Shown in pieces: positions 23,527 through 37,254 of a stretch of 64,000 nt of DNA. A program made the translations under genes and the position numbers. Numbering within the stretch: the first letter of the stretch is position 1; each line of letters starts with the position of its first letter. This DNA comes from Auanema rhodensis (lineage: Eukaryota; Nematoda; Chromadorea; Rhabditida; Rhabditidae). The notes under the pieces are model-generated. The model ran no database searches, was not told where the DNA came from, and worked only from the letters and a program-made list of their open reading frames with translations. The stretch covers positions 186,001 to 250,000 of the forward strand of contig OZ059899.1 in assembly GCA_964057225.1 (NCBI GenBank), read 5' to 3'.

Positions 23527-24406
23527 CGCATCTCTTTATCTTTCACGTGAAGCGAGTTACATACCAAGTGCACATCACGTGTACATTTAATTAGCATAAA
23601 TTAAAGTTCACGTAAATTTCAAAGTCATGGTTACCATGAACCAATATCAATAAAAATTTGTTTTTAGACTAATATGGACATGGGGAATCTAATTTTGAAA
23701 ACCGCATCTCTTTATCTTTCACGTGAAGCGAGTTACATACCAAGTGCACATCACGTGTACATTTAATTAGCATAAATTAAAGTTCACGTAAATTTCAAAG
23801 TCATGGTTACCATGAACCAATATCAATAAAAATTTGTTTTTAGACTAATATGGACATGGGGAATCTAATTTTGAAAACCGCATCTCTTTATCTTTCACGT
23901 GAAGCGAGTTACATACCAAGTGCACATCACGTGTACATTTAATTAGCATAAATTAAAGTTCACGTAAATTTCAAAGTCATGGTTACCATGAACCAATATC
24001 AATAAAAATTTGTTTTTAGACTAATATGGACATGGGGAATCTAATTTTGAAAACCGCATCTCTTTATCTTTCACGTGAAGCGAGTTACATACCAAGTGCA
24101 CATCACGTGTACATTTAATTAGCATAAATTAAAGTTCACGTAAATTTCAAAGTCATGGTTACCATGAACCAATATCAATAAAAATTTGTTTTTAGACTAA
24201 TATGGACATGGGGAATCTAATTTTGAAAACCGCATCTCTTTATCTTTCACGTGAAGCGAGTTACATACCAAGTGCACATCACGTGTACATTTAATTAGCA
24301 TAAATTAAAGTTCACGTAAATTTCAAAGTCATGGTTACCATGAACCAATATCAATAAAAATTTGTTTTTAGACTAATATGGACATGGGGAATCTAATTTT
24401 GAAAAC
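23527..24406 (+). repeat. Run of five indistinguishable AACC monomers
   Basis: The consecutive units starting 23527, 23703, 23879, 24055 and 24231 all carry the AACC form with GACATGGGG, and I see no difference between them. Such a run of single-monomer repeats is unusual in this array, where neighbours normally differ. It suggests a recent local expansion at the one-monomer scale. Confidence 0.8.
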
Positions 24407-25814
24407 CGCATCTCTTTATCTTTCACGTGAAGCGAGTTACATACCAAGTGCACATCACGTGTACATTTAATTAGCATAAATTAAAGTTCACGTAAATTTC
24501 AAAGTCATGGTTACCATGCACCAATATCAATAAAAATTTGTTTTTAGACTAATATGGACATGGGGAATCTAATTTTGAAAACCGCATCTCTTTATCTTTT
24601 ACGTGAAGCGAGTTACATACCAAGTGCATATCACGTGTACATTTAATTAGCATAAATTAAAGTTCACGTAAATTTCAAAGTCATGGTTACCATGCACCAA
24701 TATCAATAAAAATTTGTTTTTAGACTAATATGGACATGGGGAATCTAATTTTGAGAACCGCATCTCTTCATCTTTCACGTGAAGCGAGTTACATACCAAG
24801 TGCACATCAACTGTACATTTAATTAGCATAAATTAAAGTTCACGTAAATTTCAAAGTCATGGTTACCATGCACCAATATCAATAAAAATTTGTTTTTAGA
24901 CTAATATGGACATGGGGAATCTAATTTTGAAAACCGCATCTCTTTATCTTTCACGTGAAGCGAGTTACATACCAAGTGCACATCACGTGTACATTTAATT
25001 AGCATAAATTAAAGTTCACGTAAATTTCAAAGTCATGGTTACCATGCACCAATATCAATAAAAATTTGTTTTTAGACTAATATGGACATGGGGAATCTAA
25101 TTTTGAGAACCGCATCTCTTCATCTTTCACGTGAAGCGAGTTACATACCAAGTGCACATCAAGTGTACATTTAATTAGCATAAATTAAAGTTCACGTAAA
25201 TTTCAAAGTCATGGTTACCATGCACCAATATCGATAAAAATTTGTTTTTAGACTAATATGGACATGGGGAATCTAATTTTGAAAACCGCATCTCTTTATC
25301 TTTCACGTGAAGCGTGTTACATACCAAGTGCACATCACGTGTACATTTAATTAGCATAAATTAAAGTTCACGTAAATTTCAAAGTCATGGTTACCATGCA
25401 CCAATATCAATAAAAATTTGTTTTTAGACTAATATGGACATGGGGAATCTAATTTTGAAAACCGCATCTCTTCATCTTTCACGTGAAGCGAGTTACATAC
25501 CAAGTGCACATCACGTGTACATTTAATTAGCATAAATTAAAGTTCACGTAAATTTCAAAGTCATGGTTACCATGAACCAATATCAATAAAAATTTGTTTT
25601 TAGACTAATATGGACATGGGGAATCTAATTTTGAAAACCGCATCTCTTTATCTTTCACGTGAAGCGAGTTACATACCAAGTGCACATCACGTGTACATTT
25701 AATTAGCATAAATTAAAGTTCACGTAAATTTCAAAGTCATGGTTACCATGCACCAATATCAATAAAAATTTGTTTTTAGACTAATATGGACATGGGGAAT
25801 CTAATTTTGAAAAC
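24407..25814 (+). repeat. Mosaic monomers rich in the GAGAACC/CTTCATC pair
   Basis: Unit 24583 combines TTTTACGTG with GTGCATATC and ends in GAGAACC. Unit 24759 follows with CTTCATC and a private ATCAACTG. Units 24935/25111 repeat the GAGAACC then CTTCATC+ATCAAGTG pair 352 bp later, with a private CGATAAAA. Unit 25287 has a private GCGTGTTAC. Confidence 0.75.
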
Positions 25815-26694
25815 CGCATCTCTTTATCTTTCACGTGAAGCGAGTTACATACCAAGTGCACATCACGTGTACATTTAATTAGCATAAATTAAAGTTCACG
25901 TAAATTTCAAAGTCATGGTTACCATGCATCAATATCAATAAAAATTTGTTTTTAGACTAATATGGACATGGGGAATCTAATTTTGAAAACCGCATCTCTT
26001 TATCTTTCACGTGAAGCGAGTTACATACCAAGTGCACATCACGTGTACATTTAATTAGCATAAATTAAAGTTCACGTAAATTTCAAAGTCATGGTTACCA
26101 TGAACCAATATCAATAAAAATTTGTTTTTAGACTAATATGGACATGGGGAATCTAATTTTGAAAACCGCATCTCTTTATCTTTCACGTGCAGCGAGTTAC
26201 ATACCAAGTGCACATCACGTGTACATTTAATTAGCATAAATTAAAGTTCACGTAAATTTCAAAGTCATGGTTACCATGCATCAATATCAATAAAAATTTG
26301 TTTTTAGACTAATATGGACATGGGGAATCTAATTTTGAAAACCGCATCTCTTTATCTTTCACGTGAAGCGAGTTACATACCAAGTGCACATCACGTGTAC
26401 ATTTAATTAGCATAAATTAAAGTTCACGTAAATTTCAAAGTCATGGTTACCATGAACCAATATCAATAAAAATTTGTTTTTAGACTAATATGGACATGGG
26501 GAATCTAATTTTGAAAACCGCATCTCTTTATCTTTCACGTGCAGCGAGTTACATACCAAGTGCACATCACGTGTACATTTAATTAGCATAAATTAAAGTT
26601 CACGTAAATTTCAAAGTCATGGTTACCATGCACCAATATCAATATAAATTTGTTTTTAGACTAATATGGACATGGGGAATCTAATTTTGAAAAC
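25815..26694 (+). repeat. Dimer HOR (352 bp)
   Basis: Units alternate: 25815 (CATCAATATC), 25991 (AACC), 26167 (CACGTGCAG + CATCAATATC), 26343 (AACC), 26519 (CACGTGCAG). CACGTGCAG at 26190 and 26542 and the two CATCAATATC forms give 352-bp offsets. Both markers appear only here. Unit 26519 has a private AATATAAAT. Confidence 0.88.
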
Positions 26695-26870
26695 CGCATC
26701 TCTTTATCTTTCACGTGAAGCGAGTTACATACCAAGTGCACATCACGTGTACATTTAATTAGCATAAATTAAAGTTCACGTAAATTTCAAAGTCATGGTT
26801 ACCATGCACCAATATCAATAAAAATTTGTTTTTAGACTAATATGGACATGGGGAATCTAATTTTGAAAAC

Positions 26871-29158
26871 CGCATCTCTTTATCTTTCACGTGAAGCGAG
26901 TTACATACCGAGTGCACATCACGTGTACATTTAATTAGCATAAATTAAAGTTCACGTAAATTTCAAAGTCATGGTTACCATGAACCAATATCAATAAAAA
27001 TTTGTTTTTAGACTAATATGTACATGGGGAATCTAATTTTGAAAACCGCATCTCTTTATCTTTCACGTGAAGCGAGTTACATACCAAGTGCACATCACGT
27101 GTACATTTAATTAGCATAAATTAAAGTTCACGTAAATTTCAAAGTCATGGTTACCATGCACCAATATCAATAAAAATTTGTTTTTAGACTAATATGGACA
27201 TGGGGAATCTAATTTTGAGAACCGCATCTCTTCATCTTTCACGTGAAGCGAGTTACATACCAAGTGCACATCACGTGTACATTTAATTAGCATAAATTAA
27301 AGTTCACGTAAATTTCAAAGTCATGGTTACCATGCACCAATATCAATAAAAATTTGTTTTTAGACTAATATGGACATGGGGAATCTAATTTTGAAAACCG
27401 CATCTCTTTATCTTTCACGTGAAGCGAGTTACATACCAAGTGCACATCACGTGTACATTTAATTAGCATAAATTAAAGTTCACGTAAATTTCAAAGTCAT
27501 GGTTACCATGAACCAATATCAATAAAAATTTGTTTTTAGACTAATATGGACATGGGGAATCTAATTTTGAAAACCGCATCTCTTTATCTTTCACGTGAAG
27601 CGAGTTACATACCAAGTGCACATCACGTGTACATTTAATTAGCATAAATTAAAGTTCACGTAAATTTCAAAGTCATGGTTACCATGCACCAATATCAATA
27701 AAAATTTGTTTTTAGACTAATATGGACATGGGGAATCTAATTTTGAAAACCGCATCTCTTTATCTTTCACGTGAAGCGAGTTACATACCAAGTGCATATC
27801 ACGTGTACATTTAATTAGCATAAATTAAAGTTCACGTAAATTTCAAAGTCATGGTTACCATGCACCAATATCAATAAAAATTTGTTTTTAGACTAATATG
27901 GACATGGGGAATCTAATTTTGAGAACCGCATCTCTTCATCTTTTACGTGAAGCGAGTTACATACCAAGTGCACATCAAGTGTACATTTAATTAGCATAAA
28001 TTAAAGTTCACGTAAATTTCAAAGTCATGGTTACCATGCACCAATATCAATAAAAATTTGTTTTTAGACTAATATGGACATGGGGAATCTAATTTTGAAA
28101 ACCGCATCTCTTTATCTTTCACGTGAAGCGAGTTACATACCAAGTGCACATCACGTGTACATTTAATTAGCATAAATTAAAGTTCACGTAAATTTCAAAG
28201 TCATGGTTACCATGAACCAATATCAATAAAAATTTGTTTTTAGACTAATATGTACATGGGGAATCTAATTTTGAAAACCGCATCTCTTTATCTTTCACGT
28301 GAAGCGAGTTACATACCAAGTGCACATCACGTGTACATTTAATTAGCATAAATTAAAGTTCACGTAAATTTCAAAGTCATGGTTACCATGCACCAATATC
28401 AATAAAAATTTGTTTTTAGACTAATATGGACATGGGGAATCTAATTTTGAGAACCGCATCTCTTCATCTTTCACGTGAAGCGAGTTACATACCAAGTGCA
28501 CATCACGTGTACATTTAATTAGCATAAATTAAAGTTCACGTAAATTTCAAAGTCATGGTTACCATGCACCAATATCAATAAAAATTTGTTTTTAGACTAA
28601 TATGGACATGGGGAATCTAATTTTGAAAACCGCATCTCTTTATCTTTCACGTGAAGCGAGTTACATACCAAGTGCACATCACGTGTACATTTAATTAGCA
28701 TAAATTAAAGTTCACGTAAATTTCAAAGTCATGGTTACCATGCACCAATATCAATAAAAATTTGTTTTTAGACTAATATGGACATGGGGAATCTAATTTT
28801 GAAAACCGCATCTCTTTATCTTTCACGTGAAGCGAGTTACATACCAAGTGCATATCACGTGTACATTTAATTAGCATAAATTAAAGTTCACGTAAATTTC
28901 AAAGTCATGGTTACCATGCACCAATATCAATAAAAATTTGTTTTTAGACTAATATGGACATGGGGAATCTAATTTTGAGAACCGCATCTCTTCATCTTTC
29001 ACGTGAAGCGAGTTACATACCAAGTGCACATCAAGTGTACATTTAATTAGCATAAATTAAAGTTCACGTAAATTTCAAAGTCATGGTTACCATGCACCAA
29101 TATCAATAAAAATTTGTTTTTAGACTAATATGGACATGGGGAATCTAATTTTGAAAAC
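26871..29158 (+). repeat. 7-mer/6-mer HOR, two unequal copies
   Basis: Copy 26871-28102 has seven monomers: [AACC+ATATGTACATG] [ends GAGAACC] [CTTCATC] [AACC] [CACC] [GTGCATATC, ends GAGAACC] [CTTCATC+ATCAAGTG]. Copy 28103-29158 repeats the order with six, one of the two middle monomers being absent. ATATGTACATG offsets are 1232 bp and GTGCATATC offsets 1056 bp, showing a one-monomer indel inside the HOR. Confidence 0.88.
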
Positions 29159-30214
29159 CGCATCTCTTTATCTTTCACGTGAAGCGAGTTACATACCAAG
29201 TGCACATCACGTGTACATTTAATTAGCATAAATTAAAGTTCACGTAAATTTCAAAGTCATGGTTACCATGCACCAATATCAATAAATATTTGTTTTTAGA
29301 CTAATATGGACATGGGGAATCTAATTTTGAAAACCGCATCTCTTTATCTTTCACGTGAAGCGAGTTACATACCAAGTGCACATCACGTGTACATTTAATT
29401 AGCATAAATTAAAGTTCACGTAAATTTCAAAGTCATGGTTACCATGAAGCAATATCAATAAAAATTTGTTTTTAGACTAATATGGACATGGGGAATCTAA
29501 TTTTGAAAACCGCATCTCTTTATCTTTCACGTGAAGCGAGTTACATACCAAGTGCACATCACGTGTACATTTAATTAGCATAAATTAAAGTTCACGTAAA
29601 TTTCAAAGTCATGGTTACCATGCACCAATATCAATAAAAATTTGTTTTTAGACTAATATGGACATGGGGAATCTAATTTTGAAAACCGCATCTCTTTATC
29701 TTTCACGTGAAGCGAGTTACATACCAAGTGCACATCACGTGTACATTTAATTAGCATAAATTAAAGTTCACGTAAATTTCAAAGTCATGGTTACCATGCA
29801 CCAATATCAATAAAAATTTGTTTTTAGACTAATATGGACATGGGGAATCTAATTTTGAGAACCGCATCTCTTCATCTTTCACGTGAAGCGAGTTACATAC
29901 CAAGGGCACATCAAGTGTACATTTAATTAGCATAAATTAAAGTTCACGTAAATTTCAAAGTCATGGTTACAATGCACCAATATCAATAAAAATTTGTTTT
30001 TAGACTAATATGGACATGGGGAATCTAATTTTGAAAACCGCATCTCTTTATCTTTCACGTGAAGCGAGTTACATACCAAGTGCACATCACGTGTACATTT
30101 AATTAGCATAAATTAAAGTTCACGTAAATTTCAAAGTCATGGTTACCATGAACCAATATCAATAAAAATTTGTTTTTAGACTAATATGGACATGGGGAAT
30201 CTAATTCTGAAAAC
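28983..30214 (+). repeat. 7-monomer block, copy 1 (15-monomer offset)
   Basis: The order is CTTCATC+ATCAAGTG; CACC; AAGC; CACC; CACC ending GAGAACC; CTTCATC+CAAGGGCAC+ATCAAGTG+TTACAATG; AACC. It recurs at 31623-32854, exactly 2640 bp (15 x 176) downstream. Private differences include AATAAATATT near 29284 and AATTCTGA near 30205. Confidence 0.87.
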
Positions 30215-31622
30215 CGCATCTCTTTATCTTTCACGTGAAGCGAGTTACATACCAAGTGCATATCACGTGTACATTTAATTAGCATAAATTAAAGTTCACG
30301 TAAATTTCAAAGTCATGGTTACCATGCACCAATATCGATAAAAATTTGTTTTTAGACTAATATGGACATGGGGAATCTAATTTTGAAAACCGCATCTCTT
30401 TATCTTTCACGTGAAGCGAGTTACATACCAAGTGCACATCACGTGTACATTTAATTAGCATAAATTAAAGTTCACGTAAATTTCAAAGTCATGGTTACCA
30501 TGAACCAATATCAATAAAAATTTGTTTTTGAACTAATATGGACATGGGGAATCTAATTTTGAGAACCGCATCTCTTCATCTTTCACGTGAAGCGAGTTAC
30601 ATACCAAGGGCACATCACGTGTACATTTAATTAGCATAAATTAAAGTTCACGTAAATTTCAAAGTCATGGTTACAATGCACCAATATCAATAAAAATTTG
30701 TTTTTAGACTAATATGGACATGGGGAATCTAATTTTGAAAACCGCATCTCTTTATCTTTCACGTGAAGCGAGTTACATACCAAGTGCACATCACGTGTAC
30801 ATTTAATTAGCATAAATTAAAGTTCACGTAAATTTCAAAGTCATGGTTACCATGAACCAATATCAATAAAAATTTGTTTTTAGACTAATATGGACATGGG
30901 GAATCTAATTTTGAAAACCGCATCTCTTTATCTTACACGTGGAGCGAATTACATACCAAGTGCACATCACGTGTACATTTAATTAGCATAAATTAAAGTT
31001 CACGTAAATTTCAAAGTCATGGTTACCATGCACCAATATCAATAAAAATTTGTTTTTAGACTAATATGGACATGGGGAATCTAATTTTGAGAACCGCATC
31101 TCTTCATCTTTCACGTGAAGCGAGTTACATACCAAGTGCACATCAAGTGTACATTTAATTAGCATAAATTAAAGTTCACGTAAATTTCAAAGTCATGGTT
31201 ACCATGCACCAATATCAATAAAAATTTGTTTTTAGACTAATATGGACATGGGGAATCTAATTTTGAAAACCGCATCTCTTTATCTTTCACGTGAAGCGAG
31301 TTACATACCAAGTGCACATCACGTGTACATTTAATTAGCATAAATTAAAGTTCACGTAAATTTCAAAGTCATGGTTACCATGAACCAATATCAATAAAAA
31401 TTTGTTTTTAGACTAATATGGACATGGGGAATCTAATTTTGAAAACCGCATCTCTTTATCTTTCACGTGAAGCGAGTTACATTTCAAGTGCACATCACGT
31501 GTACATTTAATTAGCATAAATTAAAGTTCACGTAAATTTCAAAGTCATGGTTACCATGCACCAATATCAATAAAAATTTGTTTTTAGACTAATATGGACA
31601 TGGGGAATCTAATTTTGAGAAC
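30215..31622 (+). repeat. Intervening monomers with a third CAAGGGCAC/TTACAATG unit
   Basis: Unit 30567 has CTTCATC, CAAGGGCAC and TTACAATG like units 29863 and 32503, but keeps CACGTG instead of CAAGTG, so one SNP separates it. Unit 30215 has GTGCATATC and CGATAAAA. Unit 30391 has TTTTTGAACT. Unit 30919 is the most diverged here, with CTTACACGTGGAGCGAATT. ACATTTCAAG first appears in unit 31447. Confidence 0.78.
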
Positions 31623-32854
31623 CGCATCTCTTCATCTTTCACGTGAAGCGAGTTACATACCAAGTGCACATCAAGTGTACATTTAATTAGCATAAATTAA
31701 AGTTCACGTAAATTTCAAAGTCATGGTTACCATGCACCAATATCAATAAAAATTTGTTTTTAGACTAATATGGACATGGGGAATCTAATTTTGAAAACCG
31801 CATCTCTTTATCTTTCACGTGAAGCGAGTTACATACCAAGTGCACATCACGTGTACATTTAATTAGCATAAATTAAAGTTCACGTAAATTTCAAAGTCAT
31901 GGTTACCATGCACCAATATCAATAAAAATTTGTTTTTAGACTAATATGGACATGGGGAATCTAATTTTGAAAACCGCATCTCTTTATCTTTCACGTGAAG
32001 CGAGTTACATACCAAGTGCACATCACGTGTACATTTAATTAGCATAAATTAAAGTTCACGTAAATTTCAAAGTCATGGTTACCATGAAGCAATATCAATA
32101 AAAATTTGTTTTTAGACTAATATGGACATGGGGAATCTAATTTTGAAAACCGCATCTCTTTATCTTTCACGTGAAGCGAGTTACATACCAAGTGCACATC
32201 ACGTGTACATTTAATTAGCATAAATTAAAGTTCACGTAAATTTCAAAGTCATGGTTACCATGCACCAATATCAATAAAAATTTGTTTTTAGACTAATATG
32301 GACATGGGGAATCTAATTTTGAAAACCGCATCTCTTTATCTTTCACGTGAAGCGAGTTACATATCAAGTGCACATCACGTGTACATTTAATTAGCATAAA
32401 TTAAAGTTCACGTAAATTTCAAAGTCATGGTTACCATGCACCAATATCAATAAAAATTTGTTTTTAGACTAATATGGACATGGGGAATCTAATTTTGAGA
32501 ACCGCATCTCTTCATCTTTCACGTGAAGCGAGTTACATACCAAGGGCACATCAAGTGTACATTTAATTAGCATAAATTAAAGTTCACGTAAATTTCAAAG
32601 TCATGGTTACAATGCACCAATATCAATAAAAATTTGTTTTTAGACTAATATGGACATGGGGAATCTAATTTTGAAAACCGCATCTCTTTATCTTTCACGT
32701 GAAGCGAGTTACATACCAAGTGCACATCACGTGTACATTTAATTAGCATAAATTAAAGTTCACGTAAATTTCAAAGTCATGGTTACCATGAACCAATATC
32801 AATAAAAATTTGTTTTTAGACTAATATGGACATGGGGAATCTAATTTTGAAAAC
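31623..32854 (+). repeat. 7-monomer block, copy 2
   Basis: This is the partner of 28983-30214 at a 2640-bp offset. It keeps the rare pair CAAGGGCAC (near 32543) and TTACAATG (near 32609). A private ATATCAAG occurs in unit 32327. Confidence 0.87.
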
Positions 32855-33910
32855 CGCATCTCTTTATCTTTCACGTGAAGCGAGTTACATACCAAGTGCA
32901 CATCACGTGTACATTTAATTAGCATAAATTAAAGTTCACGTAAATTTCAAAGTCATGGTTACCATGCACCAATATCAATAAAAATTTGTTTTTAGACTAA
33001 TATGGACATGGGGAATCTAATTTTGAGAACCGCATCTCTTCATCTTTCACGTGAAGCGAGTTACATACCAAGTGCACATCAAGTGTACATTTAATTAGCA
33101 TAAATTAAAGTTCACGTAAATTTCAAAGTCATGGTTACCATGCACCAATATCAATAAAAATTTGTTTTTAGACTAATATGGACATGGGGAATCTAATTTT
33201 GAAAACCGCATCTCTTTATCTTTCACGTGAAGCGAGTTACATACCAAGTGCACATCACGTGTACATTTAATTAGCATAAATTAAAGTTCACGTAAATTTC
33301 AAAGTCATGGTTACCATGAACCAATATCAATAAAAATTTGTTTTTAGACTAATATGGACATGGGGAATCTAATTTTGAAAACCGCATCTCTTTATCTTTC
33401 ACGTGAAGCGAGTTACATACCAAGTGCACATCACGTGTACATTTAATTAGCATAGATTAAAGTTCACGTAAATTTCAAAGTCATGGTTACCATGAACCAA
33501 TATCAATAAAAATTTGTTTTTAGACTAATATGGACATGGGGAATCTAATTTTGAAAACCGCATCTCTTTATCTTTCACGTGAAGCGAGTTACATACCAAG
33601 TGCACATCACGTGTACATTTAATTAGCATAAATTAAAGTTCACGTAAATTTCAAAGTCATGGTTACCATGCACCAATATCAATAAAAATTTGTTTTTAGA
33701 CTAATATGGACATGGGGAATCTAATTTTGAAAACCGCATCTCTTTATCTTTCACGTGAAGCGAGTTACATACCAAGTGCACATCACGTGTACATTTAATT
33801 AGCATAAATTAAAGTTCACGTTAATTTCAAAGTCATGGTTACCATGAACCAATATCAATAAAAATTTGTTTTTAGACTAATATGGACATGGGGAATCTAA
33901 TTTTGAAAAC
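32855..33910 (+). repeat. Six near-consensus monomers
   Basis: A GAGAACC/CTTCATC+ATCAAGTG pair (32855, 33031) is followed by AACC and CACC monomers. Private changes are CATAGATTA in unit 33383 and CACGTTAATTT in unit 33735. I see no HOR boundary inside this stretch. Confidence 0.75.
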
Positions 33911-36900
33911 CGCATCTCTTTATCTTTCACGTGAAGCGAGTTACATTTCAAGTGCACATCACGTGTACATTTAATTAGCATAAATTAAAGTTCACGTAAA
34001 TTTCAAAGTCATGGTTACCATGCACCAATATCAATAAAAATTTGTTTTTAGACTAATATGGACATGGGGAATCAAATTTTGAAAACCGCATCTCTTTATC
34101 TTTCACGTGAAGCGAGTTACATACCAAGTGCACATCACGTGTACATTTAATTAGCATAAATTAAAGTTCACGTAAATTTCAAAGTCATGGTTACCATGAA
34201 CCAATATCAATAAAAATTTGTTTTTTGACTAATATGGACATGGGGAATCTAATTTTGAAAACCGCATCTCTTTATCTTTCACGTGAAGCGAGTTACATAC
34301 CAAGTGCACATCACGTGTACATTTAATTAGCATAAATTAAAGTTCACGTAAATTTCAAAGTCATGGTTACCATGAACCAATATCAATAAAAATTTGTTTT
34401 TAGACTAATATGGACATGGGGAATCTAATTTTGAAAACCGCATCTCTTTATCTTTCACGTGAAGCGAGTTACATACCAAGTGCACATCACGTGTACATTT
34501 AATTAGCATAAATTAAAGTTCACGTAAATTTCAAAGTCATGGTTACCATGAAGCAATATCAATAAAAATTTGTTTTTAGACTAATATGGACATGAGGAAT
34601 CTAATTTTGAAAACCGCATCTCTTTATCTTTCACGTGAAGCGAGTTACATACCAAGTGCACATCACGTGTACATTTAATTAGCATAAATTAAAGTTCACG
34701 TAAATTTCAAAGTCATGGTTACCATGCACCAATATCAATAAAAATTTGTTTTTAGACTAATATGGACATGGGGAATCTAATTTTGAGAACCGCATCTCTT
34801 CATCTTTCACGTGAAGCGAGTTACATACCAAGTGCACATCAAGTGTACATTTAATTAGCATAAATTAAAGTTCACGTAAATTTCAAAGTCATGGTTACCA
34901 TGCACCAATATCAATAAAAATTTGTTTTTAGACTAATATGGACATGGGGAATCTAATTTTGAAAACCGCATCTCTTTATCTTTCACGTGAAGCGAGTTAC
35001 ATACCAAGTGCACATCACGTGTACATTTAATTAGCATAAATTAAAGTTCACGTAAATTTCAAAGTCATGGTTACCATGCACCAATATCAATAAAAATTTG
35101 TTTTTAGACTAATATGGACATGGGGAATCAAATTTTGAAAACCGCATCTCTTTATCTTTCACGTGAAGCGAGTTACATACCAAGTGCACATCACGTGTAC
35201 ATTTAATTAGCATAAATTAAAGTTCACGTAAATTTCAAAGTCATGGTTACCATGCACCAATATCAATAAAAATTTGTTTTTAGACTAATATGGACATGGG
35301 GAATCAAGTTTTGAAAACCGCATCTCTTTATCTTTCACGTGAAGCGAGTTACATACCAAGTGCACATCACGTGTACATTTAATTAGCATAAATTAAAGTT
35401 CACGTAAATTTCAAAGTCATGGTTACCATGAACCAATATCAATAAAAATTTGTTTTTTGACTAATATGGACATGGGGAATCTAATTTTGAAAACCGCATC
35501 TCTTTATCTTTCACGTGAAGCGAGTTACATACCAAGTGCACATCACGTGTACATTTAATTAGCATAAATTAAAGTTCACGTAAATTTCAAAGTCATGGTT
35601 ACCATGAACCAATATCAATAAAAATTTGTTTTTAGACTAATATGGACATGGGGAATCTAATTTTGAAAACCGCATCTCTTTATCTTTCACGTGAAGCGAG
35701 TTACATACCAAGTGCACATCACGTGTACATTTAATTAGCATAAATTAAAGTTCACGTAAATTTCAAAGTCATGGTTACCATGAAGCAATATCAATAAAAA
35801 TTTGTTTTTAGACTAATATGGACATGGGGAATCTAATTTTGAAAACCGCATCTCTTTATCTTTCACGTGAAGCGAGTTACATACCAAGTGCACATCACGT
35901 GTACATTTAATTAGCATAAATTAAAGTTCACGTAAATTTCAAAGTCATGGTTACCATGCACCAATATCAATAAAAATTTGTTTTTAGACTAATATGGACA
36001 TGGGGAATCTAATTTTGAGAACCGCATCTCTTCATCTTTCACGTGAAGCGAGTTACATACCAAGTGCACATCAAGTGTACATTTAATTAGCATAAATTAA
36101 AGTTCACGTAAATTTCAAAGTCATGGTTACCATGCACCAATATCAATAAAAATTTGTTTTTAGACTAATATGGACATGGGGAATCTAATTTTGAAAACCG
36201 CATCTCTTTATCTTTCACGTGAAGCGAGTTACATACCAAGTGCACATCACGTGTACATTTAATTAGCATAAATTAAAGTTCACGTAAATTTCAAAGTCAT
36301 GGTTACCATGCACCAATATCAATAAAAATTTGTTTTTAGACTAATATGGACATGGGGAATCTAATTTTGAAAACCGCATCTCTTTATCTTTCACGTGAAG
36401 CGAGTTACATACCAAGTGCACATCACGTGTACATTTAATTAGCATAAATTAAAGTTCACGTAAATTTCAAAGTCATGGTTACCATGCACCAATATCAATA
36501 AAAATTTGTTTTTAGACTAATATGGACATGGGGAATCTAATTTTGAAAACCGCATCTCTTTATCTTTCACGTGAAGCGAATTACATACCAAGTGCACATC
36601 ACGTGTACATTTAATTAGCATAAATTAAAGTTCACGTAAATTTCAAAGTCATGGTTACCATGAACCAATATCAATAAAAATTTGTTTTTAGACTAATATG
36701 GACATGGGGAATCTAATTTTGAAAACCGCATCTCTTTATCTTTCACGTGAAGCGAGTTACATTTCAAGTGCACATCACGTGTACATTTAATTAGCATAAA
36801 TTAAAGTTCACGTAAATTTCAAAGTCATGGTTACCATGCACCAATATCAATAAAAATTTGTTTTTAGACTAATATGGACATGGGGAATCAAATTTTGAAA

Positions 36901-37078
36901 ACCGCATCTCTTTATCTTTCACGTGAAGCGAGTTACATACCAAGTGCACATCACGTGTACATTTAATTAGCATAAATTAAAGTTCACGTAAATTTCAAAG
37001 TCATGGTTACCATGAACCAATATCAATAAAAATTTGTTTTTTGACTAATATGGACATGGGGAATCTAATTTTGAAAAC
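33911..37078 (+). repeat. AATCAAA/GTTTTTTGAC HOR region, 7-monomer offset
   Basis: The series [ACATTTCAAG + AATCAAATTTT] [GTTTTTTGAC + AACC] [AACC] [AAGC] [ends GAGAACC] [CTTCATC+ATCAAGTG] starts at 33911. GTTTTTTGAC recurs at 34087, 35319 (1232 bp, 7 monomers) and 36903 (1584 bp, 9 monomers). Unit 35143 has a private AATCAAGTTTT. The first six monomers recur at 40071-41126, 6160 bp (35 monomers) away. Unit 36551 has GCGAATTAC. Confidence 0.85.
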
Positions 37079-37254
37079 CGCATCTCTTTATCTTTCACGT
37101 GAAGCGAGTTACATACCAAGTGCACATCACGTGTACATTTAATTAGCATAAATTAAAGTTCACGTAAATTTCAAAGTCATGGTTAACATGCACCAATATC
37201 AATAAAAATTTGTTTTTAGACTAATATGGACATGAGGAATCTAATTTTGAAAAC

